From assembly GCF_009727155.1 (NCBI RefSeq), contig NZ_WNWM01000002.1, positions 682,001-746,000 of the forward strand: a stretch of 64,000 bases of DNA. The letters are read 5' to 3'. The stretch's first letter is position 1. The number at the start of each line of letters is the position of its first letter. Shown piece by piece: positions 19,801 through 26,769 of this stretch. The notes under the pieces were generated by a model that saw nothing but the letters and a program-made list of their open reading frames with translations, did no database searches and was not told the origin of the DNA. This stretch comes from Pseudoduganella dura. Lineage in GTDB: Bacteria > Pseudomonadota > Gammaproteobacteria > Burkholderiales > Burkholderiaceae_D. The translations under genes were made by a program, and so were the position numbers.

Positions 19801-20180
19801 CGGGCGCATTCGGCGGCCGCATGGCGCACCCGTGCCAGCCATTGCGGCGTCAGGCTCGCCAGTGAGTCGGCAGCAGCCCTGAACACTTGCTCGTAGAGGA
19901 CGACGCCACCAAAGCCGACGCGGCGATATGATTCGAGATCGCGGGTGATGCCCTCATCCGTCGTGGTTGATTCGCCCCAGAACCACCAAATGCGTGGACG
20001 GGCGTCCATCGGCGCTTCGGCAAAACCTGGCGAAATGGTGTCATGGGAATGGTCCGCCTGGCGGCCCGATGGACGCGGTCCAACGGCGCATGCCGGTACG
20101 AAGGCGAGTGCCACGGAGGCGCCGCTACCGGCAAGGAAGTCACGGCGTGTCACTAATCTGCGCAAGTCCATACGCACCAT
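16821..20180 (-). CDS. GH106-like alpha-L-rhamnosidase, Tat-exported
   Basis: 1119 aa. The N-terminus has a twin-arginine signal (VTRRDFLAGSGASVALAF) followed by VPAC, a possible lipobox. The body matches the GH106 style: PRIWWFWGESTTTDEGITRDLESYRRVGFGGVVLYEQ, ALEINVGNGYVAGGPWITPD, a discoidin-like insertion near 300, VEGIGIDSAEYGSQNWTPDF, the AAEAFTGSPAHVHPAMLK segment, and a C-terminal galactose-binding-type domain (VWLDLGQVEVAATVLVNG, RGTNRLEIRVTNLWANRLI). GH106 removes alpha-L-rhamnose from RG-I, gums or glycosides. An alternative start is the ATG at 20171. Convergent with the GH115 gene across 180 bp. Confidence 0.85.
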   Translation of the reverse strand: MVRMDLRRLVTRRDFLAGSGASVALAFVPACAVGPRPSGRQADHSHDTISPGFAEAPMDARPRIWWFWGESTTTDEGITRDLESYRRVGFGGVVLYEQVFRAAADSLASLTPQWLARVRHAAAECARLGLALEINVGNGYVAGGPWITPDLGMQRLVFSETLVTSGTSHRLAQPETVLDYYRDVACLAYPAPAGTDPLPIPIRTSNSPGIDLDLLFAQDAGRRKVRIAPQPDNAPVLVELDYGTQVTVRSLSYAQRKVLKAPVIATQVPGRWGPDALGQGMRPLPSLGTLQASDDGADWRDVVELRAMGYQHDRWDTLTVSFAAVTARYFRLTLHGWPRALAGSDGDLLIGSVTLRGSARIDRWESKSGNFADFADPDRTPPYGPGEVVDPGAIVDLTGRLGTDRSLAWTPPPGRWIILRLGHTPTGVRVKHAAPGPAGLECDKLSAQAARVQFDHYVAPILAAVRQVPGARVEGIGIDSAEYGSQNWTPDFLAQFAKRRGYDLRCWLPLMAGIPIGSADLSDRVLFDIRRTIADLLSDEHFGAFTALANANGMAVTAQAPGIATCMPSDNIQAKGRVDVPMGEFWVNRFGGEGQPEGTMDCREAASAAHLYGRNIVAAEAFTGSPAHVHPAMLKPFADAAFVNGVNRIVVLAGNHQPYDDRRKPGVTEDKFFLPYQRHNTWWEQGAGFWHMLGRASFMLRQGRPVVDLLYHLGSDTPLKIATARMRPAPPSGYDYDVCGDEELLRARADRGELATPGGMRYPVLVLAGGDAVTLAVARHVLGLVRQGVRIIAPVRWRRTPGFAEHPLQADLAAIADELWGPGPQSRHGMRSVGAGVVAWGDQPDAILAAFGIGKDFEAVGLERRDVLHIHRHAGDMHIYFVANHLDRPLAFDALFRHGGSVAQVWDPDTGRRWTLPDARPAGPGTLVALRLERHGSAFVVFGASPTAAGGPMPLVSDLGIWRTLAGPWQLRFDPAWGGPARLLLPALVSWTALASHGARHYSGTASYHKQITLPRLPEGPVWLDLGQVEVAATVLVNGTLAATLWRPPYACDVARHLQRGTNRLEIRVTNLWANRLIADAGLAPEERVSWATFNPYSAGDTLLPSGLLGPVTLRRATP

Positions 20181-20640
20181 CTCCTCGTTCGTCAGGCACT
20201 GAACCGCTCAATATACCCGGCGAGCTCGACAGCGATCCGACCACGATACAGATTCTCAGTGCTTTGATTGTCTCATCAGCTGAATTGAGTTGCTCCAGCT
20301 CTCAAGGGGACCCAAGTAGCGTGAGCCAGCCGAACTGGCTTGACTGCCCTTGGTTGATAGCAGGAATCATCATATAAGGATCATGTCGATTTGATCCGAC
20401 AGTACGGCCGTCAATATGCAGCTGGGCACCGCGACTGGGTGGCAGGAACCTGTTGCAAGATTCAGCGGCGGGTAACGGCAGTATTGGTTGGCAAAATGCC
20501 GAAGACGTTGGTATCGTTTTTATCTCGATATTGATCGTTCATGCAAGCGGGAAATCCTACCCGCCTTTCTACCCACCTTTCATGCGTGAGTAATGGCGGA
20601 GTCAGCCGGACAATGCTGGACAGTGGATCGAGCCTTTTCC
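20181..20640. other. Intergenic region, no gene seen
   Basis: About 460 bp upstream of the GH106 gene with no protein-like frame. It presumably contains the GH106 promoter. No operator was recognised. Its right end borders the tRNA-3'-end/terminator remnants. Confidence 0.4.
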
Positions 20641-20651
20641 GTAGGACAGAC

Positions 20652-20702
20652 GAAAAAAAGCCCACACTGTGGGACCTTTCTTCTGCATGCTTGGCGGAGG
20701 CA
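20652..20702 (-). other. Decayed tRNA-Ser 3' end plus Rho-independent terminator (remnant 1)
   Basis: Read on the minus strand, GCCTCCGCCA (the last bases of a tRNA-Ser acceptor stem plus CCA) at about 20693-20702 is followed by a hairpin with CCCAC/GTGGG arms (20661-20673) and seven Ts. This is the 3' end and terminator of a tRNA gene whose 5' part is missing. Only about 10 bp of tRNA-like sequence remain, so the assignment rests on the terminator and on the parallel structure at 20798-20853. Confidence 0.45.
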
Positions 20703-20709
20703 ACGCTGG

Positions 20710-20795
20710 CGCTGACGCGTCAGCAAACGGGCGATTCGGAGAGTTCCCGCGCCTGCAGGCGCGTTGGCTTCGAATCCCACCGCCGATTCGTCCAG
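20710..20795. repeat. tRNA-like repeat unit, relative of the 47.55-47.92 kb array
   Basis: The stretch from CAGCAAACGGGCGATTCGGA through GCGCCTGCAGGCGCG to CTTCGAATCCCACCGCCGAT matches, with few differences, the repeat unit found 2.5 times at 47.55-47.92 kb. It contains TTCGAATCCCACCGCC, identical to the T-arm and acceptor 3' strand of tRNA-Ser(GCU), here on the opposite strand to the tRNA. Confidence 0.65.
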
Positions 20796-20797
20796 AC

Positions 20798-20832
20798 AAA
20801 AAAAAATGACATCCCGCTGGGGAAGTCATTTT
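20798..20832 (-). terminator. Rho-independent terminator of a lost tRNA-Ser gene
   Basis: On the minus strand, an imperfect hairpin (AAATGACTTCCC arm, AGC loop region, GGGATGTCATTT arm) is followed by nine Ts. It lies just 3' of the tRNA-Ser 3'-end remnant at 20839-20853, the same arrangement as the terminator 3' of the intact tRNA-Ser at 48 kb. Confidence 0.65.
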
Positions 20833-20838
20833 CTCTTG

Positions 20839-20853
20839 TTCTGGCGGAGGCGG
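20839..20853 (-). repeat. Putative attachment-site repeat: tRNA-Ser 3' end (left copy)
   Basis: TTCTGGCGGAGGCGG here is identical to 47959-47973, which is the 3' end (acceptor strand, discriminator, CCA and two flanking bases) of the intact tRNA-Ser(GCU). Both copies have the same orientation. The tRNA match stops after 15 bp and the integrase gene starts about 70-155 bp further on, as expected at the boundary of an element integrated into a tRNA 3' end. Confidence 0.55.
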
Positions 20854-21009
20854 CGTCTGCTCATCCAGGATCTACCGAAAGCTCTGAGCGTCTCCGAACG
20901 GTGCGGTCTCCTATGAAAACGCCGATTGATTGTAGATGAGGCGTCTCCGGACGAATCCGGAAATACACTAGAAGCTCGCATGCATTGGGGGGCAAATTGG
21001 GGGCGAGAA

Positions 21010-22218
21010 ATGGACAGGCAGCGCAGGCTGGCCTTAACAGCGTTGAGCATCAACGCCGAGAAAATTCCTGGCTATTATGCCGACGGCGACGGGCTCTATT
21101 TGCGCGTAGCACCGGGTGGCAGCAAGTCCTGGGCGTTTTTCTTCAGGATGCACGGGCGATCACGTGAAATGGGGCTTGGTTCAGTGCTGGACAGGCCACT
21201 TGCGCTGGCACGTGAAGAGACGCGCCGGTGTCGCCAGCTGCTCCTCCATGGCATCGATCCGATCGTACACCGGGATGCGCAACGTCTGCAGGCTGCGGAT
21301 GCTGTTCGCAAGACCCGCACCTTCCGCGAGTGCGCCATTGAATACCACGCGACGCATAGCACGGGATGGCGCAATCCGAAGCATGGAAAACAGTGGATTG
21401 ATTCTCTGACGGCGCATGCCTTTCCGGTGCTCGGCGACATGGACGTCAACGATGTCGACAAGGCCGATATCCTGGCGGTTCTGGAACCAATCTGGCTCAT
21501 CCGCCACGAGACTGCTTCCCGGATTCGCCAACGCATCAAGGCGATCCCCGACTGGGCGTCCGCGCGGGATGTTCGCACCACTCAGGATCCCCACCTGTGG
21601 AACCAGATTACGCTTTCCCTGCCTCGCACCAAGGATGTGTGAAAGCCGAAGCGTTTTGCACCGTGCCCATATGAGCAGGTCGGCACGGTCATTCAAACCA
21701 TCCGGGCGTGCGGCGCGTCAAGCTGCGTCAAGCTGGCCATGGAATTTACAATCCTGACTGCGTCAAGAACCGGCATGGTCCGGAGAACGATCTGGCAGGA
21801 ATTTGACCTGGAAAAAGGCAGGTGGACAATTCCGGCGTCACGCATGAAGGCCAAGGTGGAACATCGGATTCCCCTTTCAGTTCGGGCACTGGAGATTCTG
21901 CGCGAGCGCGCAGCAAACCGCTTGCAAAAAGATGCTCGACCAACCAATCTGGTATTCCCTACCCCATCCGCGAAAGCGCACAGCGATATGGTTTTTACGA
22001 TGCAACTGCGGCGGCTCGGCATGGAATTCACGATGCATGGCTTCCGTTCCACATTTCGGGATTGGGCTGCCGAGCAGACAAGCTTTCCGGCAGAGGTATG
22101 CGAGGCAGCATTGGCACATCTGCTCAAAGATGCGATCGAAGTGGCATATTTTCGCAGTGATCTTTTTGATAAACGCCGTGAGCTGATGTTCGCATGGGCT
22201 GAGTACTGCCAATTGTGA
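21010..22218 (+). pseudogene. P4-type tyrosine integrase interrupted by one in-frame UGA
   Basis: One reading frame of about 403 codons with a single TGA at 21640-21642 (codon ~211). The N-terminal part has the DUF4102 fold (KIPGYYADGDGLYLRVAPGGSKSWAFFF) and a core-binding domain. After the stop the frame continues without loss (KRFAPCPYEQVG, CVKLAMEFTILTASRTGMVRR) into the catalytic domain: Arg in ASRTGMVR, HGFRSTFRDWAAE (His-x-x-Arg) and the nucleophile Tyr in VAYFRSD. All catalytic residues are present, so the lesion looks recent. Starts at 20926 or 20981 are possible. Likely the integrase of the surrounding island. Confidence 0.85.
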
Positions 22219-22459
22219 ACATTGAGCTCGGGATGAATTCGGATACTAAAGGAGTTTGACAGCATCCGTATGCATATCGGCGCGTGGCTCGACAGCCAGA
22301 CGTTAAGGCGGCGCAGGTTACAGGGGCCCAGCTAGCAGTGCTGGAACTGCATTGGGTGCGCCAGTTGTCTGTCAAAACCCGTACGGCTAAGCGCAACGAA
22401 CAGGCGGCCTGCTGGCCGAATACGGTGAGATGTTTCGAGTGGGACGCACCGCTTTCAAC

Positions 22460-22723
22460 TCAGGCATTGGAACGATTGCCTGAGCGCTTCGACATACCCG
22501 TCAAACGTGTCCTTGCCAACAAGGTAGGGGGCATCGAGCGGATGTACATCGTGTCGATCGCCAAGCCCAGCATGATGATCACGACGTCTTTGGTAATTGC
22601 GAACGCAACGATCACGCCATCGAACGAGAACGAGGCACCCAGCACCACCAAGTACATGAAGTCGTTGATGCAGCCGCGCTTGAAAATATCGCCCATCTTG
22701 CCACCGGATTCCGCCGCTCCCAT
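22460..22723 (-). pseudogene. Fragment of a DUF475 (TerC-like) membrane protein
   Basis: 87-codon frame containing YLVVLGASFSFDGVIVAFAI followed by TKDVVIIMLGLAIDTMYIRS, which matches the strongly conserved C-terminal part of the DUF475 family, integral membrane proteins related to TerC. The usual continuation after that core appears only in another frame (GKDTFDGYVEAL around 22480), so there is at least one frameshift. The N-terminal two thirds (about 250 residues) are missing. The rest of 22219-22837 shows no gene. Confidence 0.7.
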
Positions 22724-22837
22724 TTATAGGGCATTTTCCTCGCGCCGGACACTCATTCTGACGCCCGGACAACCTCGAATTGGTTCAATAGGCCATCGTA
22801 TCAGGAGGAGCGTCTGCGTCCTGAGGGCCCGCAGAAA

Positions 22838-23245
22838 TCACCCTAGCTTCGAACTCGCTGCCTTGGCTTTGCGACCACGCATGGATGGCTTTTCCGGCAC
22901 GCTTTGGCCGTATTCGCTCCACCAGGCAGTGAGCGCCTCCATCGTCGGCCCAAGCCCACGGGCCTTCTGTGTGATTTCGTATTCGACTCGCGGTGGCACT
23001 TCCGCGAAGACCGTACGCAATACCAGACCATCAGCCTCCAGTTCCCGAAGCTGAGCCGTCAACATATGCTGGGTGATTCCTGGAATCTCTTTGCGTAGCT
23101 CCCCGAACCGGTATAGACGCTGGTTAAGCAGCCACATGATCTCAAGTTTCCATTTACCTGAGAGCAGGGAAAAAGCCCGGCGCATCTCCTCATGCATATT
23201 GACCTGAACTTCCGCATTAGTCTTCTTTTCCATACTAAGCCCCAT
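22838..23245 (-). CDS. HxlR family transcriptional regulator
   Basis: 135 aa (alternative start 12 bp further in, MEKKTNAEV). A winged-helix MarR-like protein with the HxlR signature: FSLLSGKWKLEIMWLLNQRLYRFGELRKEIPGITQHMLTAQLRELEADGLVLR, then VEYEIT. Such regulators often respond to quinones, aldehydes or redox stress and control the divergent gene. Here it is divergent from a DoxX-like / SDR gene pair, with a short palindrome between them. Confidence 0.9.
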   Translation of the reverse strand: MGLSMEKKTNAEVQVNMHEEMRRAFSLLSGKWKLEIMWLLNQRLYRFGELRKEIPGITQHMLTAQLRELEADGLVLRTVFAEVPPRVEYEITQKARGLGPTMEALTAWWSEYGQSVPEKPSMRGRKAKAASSKLG

Positions 23246-23255
23246 TTTTTCATCC

Positions 23256-23267
23256 TACTTGTAAGTA
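23256..23267. promoter_or_regulatory. Operator candidate for the HxlR regulator
   Basis: TACTTGTAAGTA, a 12-bp palindrome (TACTT / AAGTA arms) 11 bp upstream of the HxlR start and about 60 bp before the DoxX-like start. TACTT/AAGTA half-sites are common for HxlR-type regulators, so autoregulation and control of the divergent genes are plausible. Confidence 0.5.
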
Positions 23268-23327
23268 TTCATGTTAGTCGATAACCTCGCTGCATATCGA
23301 ACCAAAACACTTGACTGGAAAAATTTT

Positions 23328-23738
23328 ATGGTCGCCACATACACGTATTGGATCAGTACCATGCTGCTGTCGCTGCTCTACTTGGCATCGGCCTTTATGT
23401 ACATTACCAAGCGCGCATTTGTCCGAAAAGTGCAAGCGGAGTTGGGCTACTCCGCCTCCAACCTTGTGCCCTTCATGATCGTAGTAAAGATCCTTGGTCC
23501 TGCGGCGATTCTGTTGCATTTCAATGTGGCGCTCAGTGATCTCGCATATGCCGGCATGTTCTATCACCTGATCCTGTCAGGGCTAGCGCACCTAGGTGTT
23601 CGCAAGGCTGAAGGCGCGACTCCAGCAGCTATTGGACTCTTCCTGTTGGTCCTCTCATTCGCAACGCAAAACGTGGCTCGCGAACTCCCGTCGCCCTATG
23701 CATCGGGCCTGACAAACATCCAAGCATCCCTTAACTGA
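23328..23738 (+). CDS. DoxX-like integral membrane protein
   Basis: 136 aa from the ATG at 23328; a start at 23271 would add 19 residues before the first helix. Four hydrophobic helices are visible (YWISTMLLSLLYLASAFMY, NLVPFMIVVKILGPAAILL, LAYAGMFYHLILSGLAHL, TPAAIGLFLLVLSFA). The AFMYITK and PFMIVVKILGP segments are typical of the DoxX-like family. The function is unclear in general; it often sits with oxidoreductases. Followed after 11 nt by an SDR gene, suggesting co-transcription. Confidence 0.8.
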   Translation: MVATYTYWISTMLLSLLYLASAFMYITKRAFVRKVQAELGYSASNLVPFMIVVKILGPAAILLHFNVALSDLAYAGMFYHLILSGLAHLGVRKAEGATPAAIGLFLLVLSFATQNVARELPSPYASGLTNIQASLN

Positions 23739-23749
23739 AGGAAGAATTT

Positions 23750-24490
23750 ATGACACGACTTAATGGAAAAGTAGCAATCGTCGTCGGCGCCGGCCGCGGT
23801 ATCGGCCGCGCAACAGCGAAGCTTTTCGCCACCGAAGGAGCGAAGGTAGCGGTACTTTCGTTGACGCAGGTGAATATCGATGCGGTCGTGGCCGACATTG
23901 AGGCAGCTGGCGGGACGGCCATCGGCGTGCGCTGCAACATAGGCGATGCAGACCAAATAAAAAGCGCTGTGGACAGGGTGGCGAATACCTGGGGTCACAT
24001 CGATATTCTCGTAAACAATGCTTTCGATCCGTCCGCTGTCTCGTCGTCGATTCTCGATCTATCGGTCGAGCAACTGCAACGCAATTTTGAGATGGGCCCG
24101 ATTGCTTACCTAAGGACGATGCAGGCTTGCTACCCCCACCTCAAGGCCAGCGGCGAAGGCCGCGTCATTAACTTTGCCTCGCTGGCGGGAATTCTTGGCA
24201 TGGTTGACTATGGCCCATACAACATGGCGAAAGAAGCTGTGCGTGCACTGACCCGGTCTGCAGCGCGCGAGTGGGGGCCAGACAAGATCACCGTGAACAA
24301 CGTTCTACCGGTTGCCGACACATGGGGCGCAGCGGGCATGCCTCCGCCGGCCAACGCACTTTCCCGCTATGGATCGCCGGAGGAGGATGTAGCACCAGTC
24401 GTCCTGTTCCTCGCGACCAAGGATGCTCAGTTCATCACGGGCTACAGCCTCACACCCGATGGTGGAATGGTCATTGACGCCGCGCGCTGA
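23750..24490 (+). CDS. SDR family NAD(P)-dependent oxidoreductase
   Basis: 246 aa, classical short-chain dehydrogenase. Cofactor loop [24 protein letters not shown] near residue 12, NNAFDPSA near 90, catalytic Ser in VINFASLAG near 140, [11 protein letters not shown] (YxxxK) near 155, and [18 protein letters not shown] at the end. Substrate unknown. It sits in a probable operon DoxX-like / SDR / dehalogenase remnant, divergent from an HxlR regulator. Confidence 0.92.
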   Translation: MTRLNGKVAIVVGAGRGIGRATAKLFATEGAKVAVLSLTQVNIDAVVADIEAAGGTAIGVRCNIGDADQIKSAVDRVANTWGHIDILVNNAFDPSAVSSSILDLSVEQLQRNFEMGPIAYLRTMQACYPHLKASGEGRVINFASLAGILGMVDYGPYNMAKEAVRALTRSAAREWGPDKITVNNVLPVADTWGAAGMPPPANALSRYGSPEEDVAPVVLFLATKDAQFITGYSLTPDGGMVIDAAR

Positions 24491-24527
24491 GCAAGGGCCA
24501 CAGATACCGCTAAGTAATGGAAAAAAT

Positions 24528-24812
24528 ATGATACACAATGCAACCAGCTCATCCGAGCGCCCTTTCGCCACCAAGAAATATCTCGATATTCATGCTCACA
24601 AAATGGCATATATCGATGAGGGAGAAGGCCAAACAATCCTGTTCCAGCATGGTAACCCAACCTCGTCCTATCTTTGGCGCAACGTCATGCCACATCTCAA
24701 AGGACCCAACCAGACCGAAGTAACAGTCGAGGGCGGCCATTACATCCAGGAGACAGCGCCCGATGAGGTCGGCGCTGCTATCGCTGATTTCGTTCGACGT
24801 CTTCGCAGCTGA
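24528..24812 (+). pseudogene. Haloalkane dehalogenase with a large in-frame internal deletion
   Basis: 94 codons, uninterrupted. Residues 1-64 match the N-terminus of haloalkane dehalogenases ([18 protein letters not shown], then [19 protein letters not shown], with the halide-binding Asn of HGNPTS). Residues 65-94 match the C-terminus ([24 protein letters not shown], containing the catalytic His). About 200 residues are gone, including the nucleophile Asp and the cap domain, so hydrolysis of haloalkanes is not possible. The join is in frame. 37 nt downstream of the SDR gene. Confidence 0.85.
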
Positions 24813-25020
24813 GCCTGTCGCCTGATAATCGCGAAGGGCCACTGGCGCGTCACCACATCAGCGGAATCTTCGAACCGGCAGACCCACTGTGGGCCTCGGT
24901 CCGTGCCATAGGCAAAGGGCAGTTGCCAGCATGGCGAACAGTTCGATAACGCGCCATCCGCAGTGGCCCAGTTGCGGTTCCCAACCATTACCGATACCCA
25001 CGCGATTAAAGCTTTCCTGC

Positions 25021-25569
25021 TTATCGTTCGGAGACAGGCACCAACTCGGCAGTCCCGACGCTGTTTGTGTTCAGCATGTAGCCGACCATGGCACCACTCG
25101 ATTCGCTATTTATCGGTACTCGTTCGACCTTGAGGGCCCAGACTTTAAAATGATAGTGATGAGTTTTATCGCCAGCCGGCGGACATGGCCCCCCGTAGCC
25201 CGGTCTGCCAAAATCGGTACGCCCCTGTAGTGCGCCCGAGGGGACGTTCGCGCCGCTCTTGTTGCCGGCATCTCGTGCCAGGCTGTGAACATTCCGAGGT
25301 ATATTGACAACTGTCCAGTGCCACCAGCCGCTACCTGTTGGCGCATCCGAATCGAACATGGTGACAGCAAAGCTCTTTGTTGACTCTGGCTCTCCAGACC
25401 ATGAAAGCTTCGGTGACACATCCTTTCCTGAGCAGCCGGATCCATTCAAAACATAAGCATCCTTCACCTGCTTACCATGTTGTATATCGGCGCTGTTCAG
25501 TCGGAATTCTTGCGCATGGGTGGACAAGGAGAAAACCGACAAGGCAAAGCTAAAAATCAATCTCGTCAT
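25021..25569 (-). CDS. YbhB/YbcL family Raf-kinase-inhibitor-like (PEBP) protein, exported
   Basis: 182 aa with a signal peptide (MTRLIFSFALSVFSLSTHAQ). PEBP-fold motifs: GKDVSPKLSWSGEPESTKSFAVTMFDSDAPTGSGWWHWTVVNIP, then GRPGYGGPCPPAGDKTHHYHFKVWAL. This matches the bacterial YbhB/YbcL group, whose role is not settled. Stands alone in orientation from the SDR cluster; the 208 bp between them shows no gene. Confidence 0.9.
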   Translation of the reverse strand: MTRLIFSFALSVFSLSTHAQEFRLNSADIQHGKQVKDAYVLNGSGCSGKDVSPKLSWSGEPESTKSFAVTMFDSDAPTGSGWWHWTVVNIPRNVHSLARDAGNKSGANVPSGALQGRTDFGRPGYGGPCPPAGDKTHHYHFKVWALKVERVPINSESSGAMVGYMLNTNSVGTAELVPVSER

Positions 25570-25655
25570 AAGATTTGGCTCGCTGAAAGTAAAAATGCAC
25601 GGCTATGAATTGTGGACAAGTTTGTGGTGACCACACGACAATGCGGTCTCTCGTC

Positions 25656-26720
25656 CTATGCTGAGACTGAATGCGACTCCGTCAGCGTTGACATGTCGAT
25701 CACGAAACGGTAACGCACGTCCGAACGCTCTAGCCGCTCAAAGGCTTCGTTAATTTGGTCGATCCGAATCATCTCGACCTCCGGCAGAACATTCATACGG
25801 GCGCAAAAATCCAGCATCTCCTGTGTCTGCGCAATGCCCGCGATAGCCGAGCCGGCGATCCGGCGGCGTCCCAACAAAAGTGGCAGGCTATTAAGCTCGT
25901 CTAATGGACCGATCTGCCCGACCACGCACAAGGTTCCATCCACATCGAGTAGTGGCAGATAGGGCGTGAGATCGTGCTTGGTCGGCACCGTATCGATGAT
26001 GAGATCAAACGAGGAGGCGGCTTTCTCCATAGCGGGAACATCCCCCGAGATAAGGAAATGATCAGCGCCAAGTTCACTGGCATCGCTTTGCTTACTGGCC
26101 GACCGGCTCAGTACGGTGACACGCGCGCCCAGCGCAACTGCGAGCTTGATGGCCATGTGACCAAGGCCTCCCATGCCAATGACACCCACGCGGCTGCCGG
26201 GACCGACGTTCCAGGTCCGCATTGGCGAATAGGTGGTCGCGCCCGCACATAGCAGCGGACCCGCTTTGGCGAGATCGAGTCCGGCTGGCACATGTAGCAC
26301 GAATTCTTCGCGTACCACGATGTGCTTCGCGTACCCCCCCATCGTCGGCTCGCCAGTGATCCGGTCAGCGCCGGCAAAGGTCTGGGTATTGCCGTCACGA
26401 CAAAGCTGTTCTTCACCCTTGTGGCATTGATCGCAGTGTTGGCAACTATCGACCATGGTTCCCACGGCGACATGGTCGCCGACCTTGTGGCGCGTGACGT
26501 CAGGTCCCACCGAGATCACCTTGCCGACGATTTCGTGCCCGACTACGATCGGGTAGTTAGTCCATGACCAGTCGTTGCGGGCAGTATGCAAGTCCGAGTG
26601 ACAAACACCGCAGTATAGGATTTCGATCGCCACGTCGTTGCCGCGTAATGAGCGGCGCTCGAAAGAGAACGGTGTCAGTGGTTTGTCAGCCGCAGTTGCG
26701 GCATACGCGTAAGTTTCCAT
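25656..26720 (-). CDS. Zinc-dependent alcohol dehydrogenase (CAD / YahK type)
   Basis: 354 aa. Catalytic zinc site: CGVCHSDLHTARND near residue 38 and GHEIVG near 62. Structural zinc Cys cluster CQHCDQCHKGEEQLC near 93-107. NADP-binding Rossmann loop VGVIGMGGLGHMAIKLA near 178. Overall layout fits the cinnamyl-alcohol dehydrogenase-like aldehyde reductases (YahK), which reduce a wide range of aldehydes with NADPH. Encoded just downstream of an alpha/beta hydrolase gene on the same strand (49 bp gap), probably one operon under the divergent AraC regulator. Confidence 0.93.
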   Translation of the reverse strand: METYAYAATAADKPLTPFSFERRSLRGNDVAIEILYCGVCHSDLHTARNDWSWTNYPIVVGHEIVGKVISVGPDVTRHKVGDHVAVGTMVDSCQHCDQCHKGEEQLCRDGNTQTFAGADRITGEPTMGGYAKHIVVREEFVLHVPAGLDLAKAGPLLCAGATTYSPMRTWNVGPGSRVGVIGMGGLGHMAIKLAVALGARVTVLSRSASKQSDASELGADHFLISGDVPAMEKAASSFDLIIDTVPTKHDLTPYLPLLDVDGTLCVVGQIGPLDELNSLPLLLGRRRIAGSAIAGIAQTQEMLDFCARMNVLPEVEMIRIDQINEAFERLERSDVRYRFVIDMSTLTESHSVSA

Positions 26721-26769
26721 GATGATCCTTGAAAATTGGTCCCGCTATGGTTAGCGGGGCGGACGGCAA

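Noticed and set aside
17010..19865. 951-codon open frame on the plus strand
   Set aside because: Antisense to the GH106-like gene; its composition (RAGQ/HAGGD runs) is typical of a shadow frame.
20541..20939. 132-codon frame across the tRNA remnants
   Set aside because: It runs through terminators and the tRNA-like repeat, so it is not a real gene.
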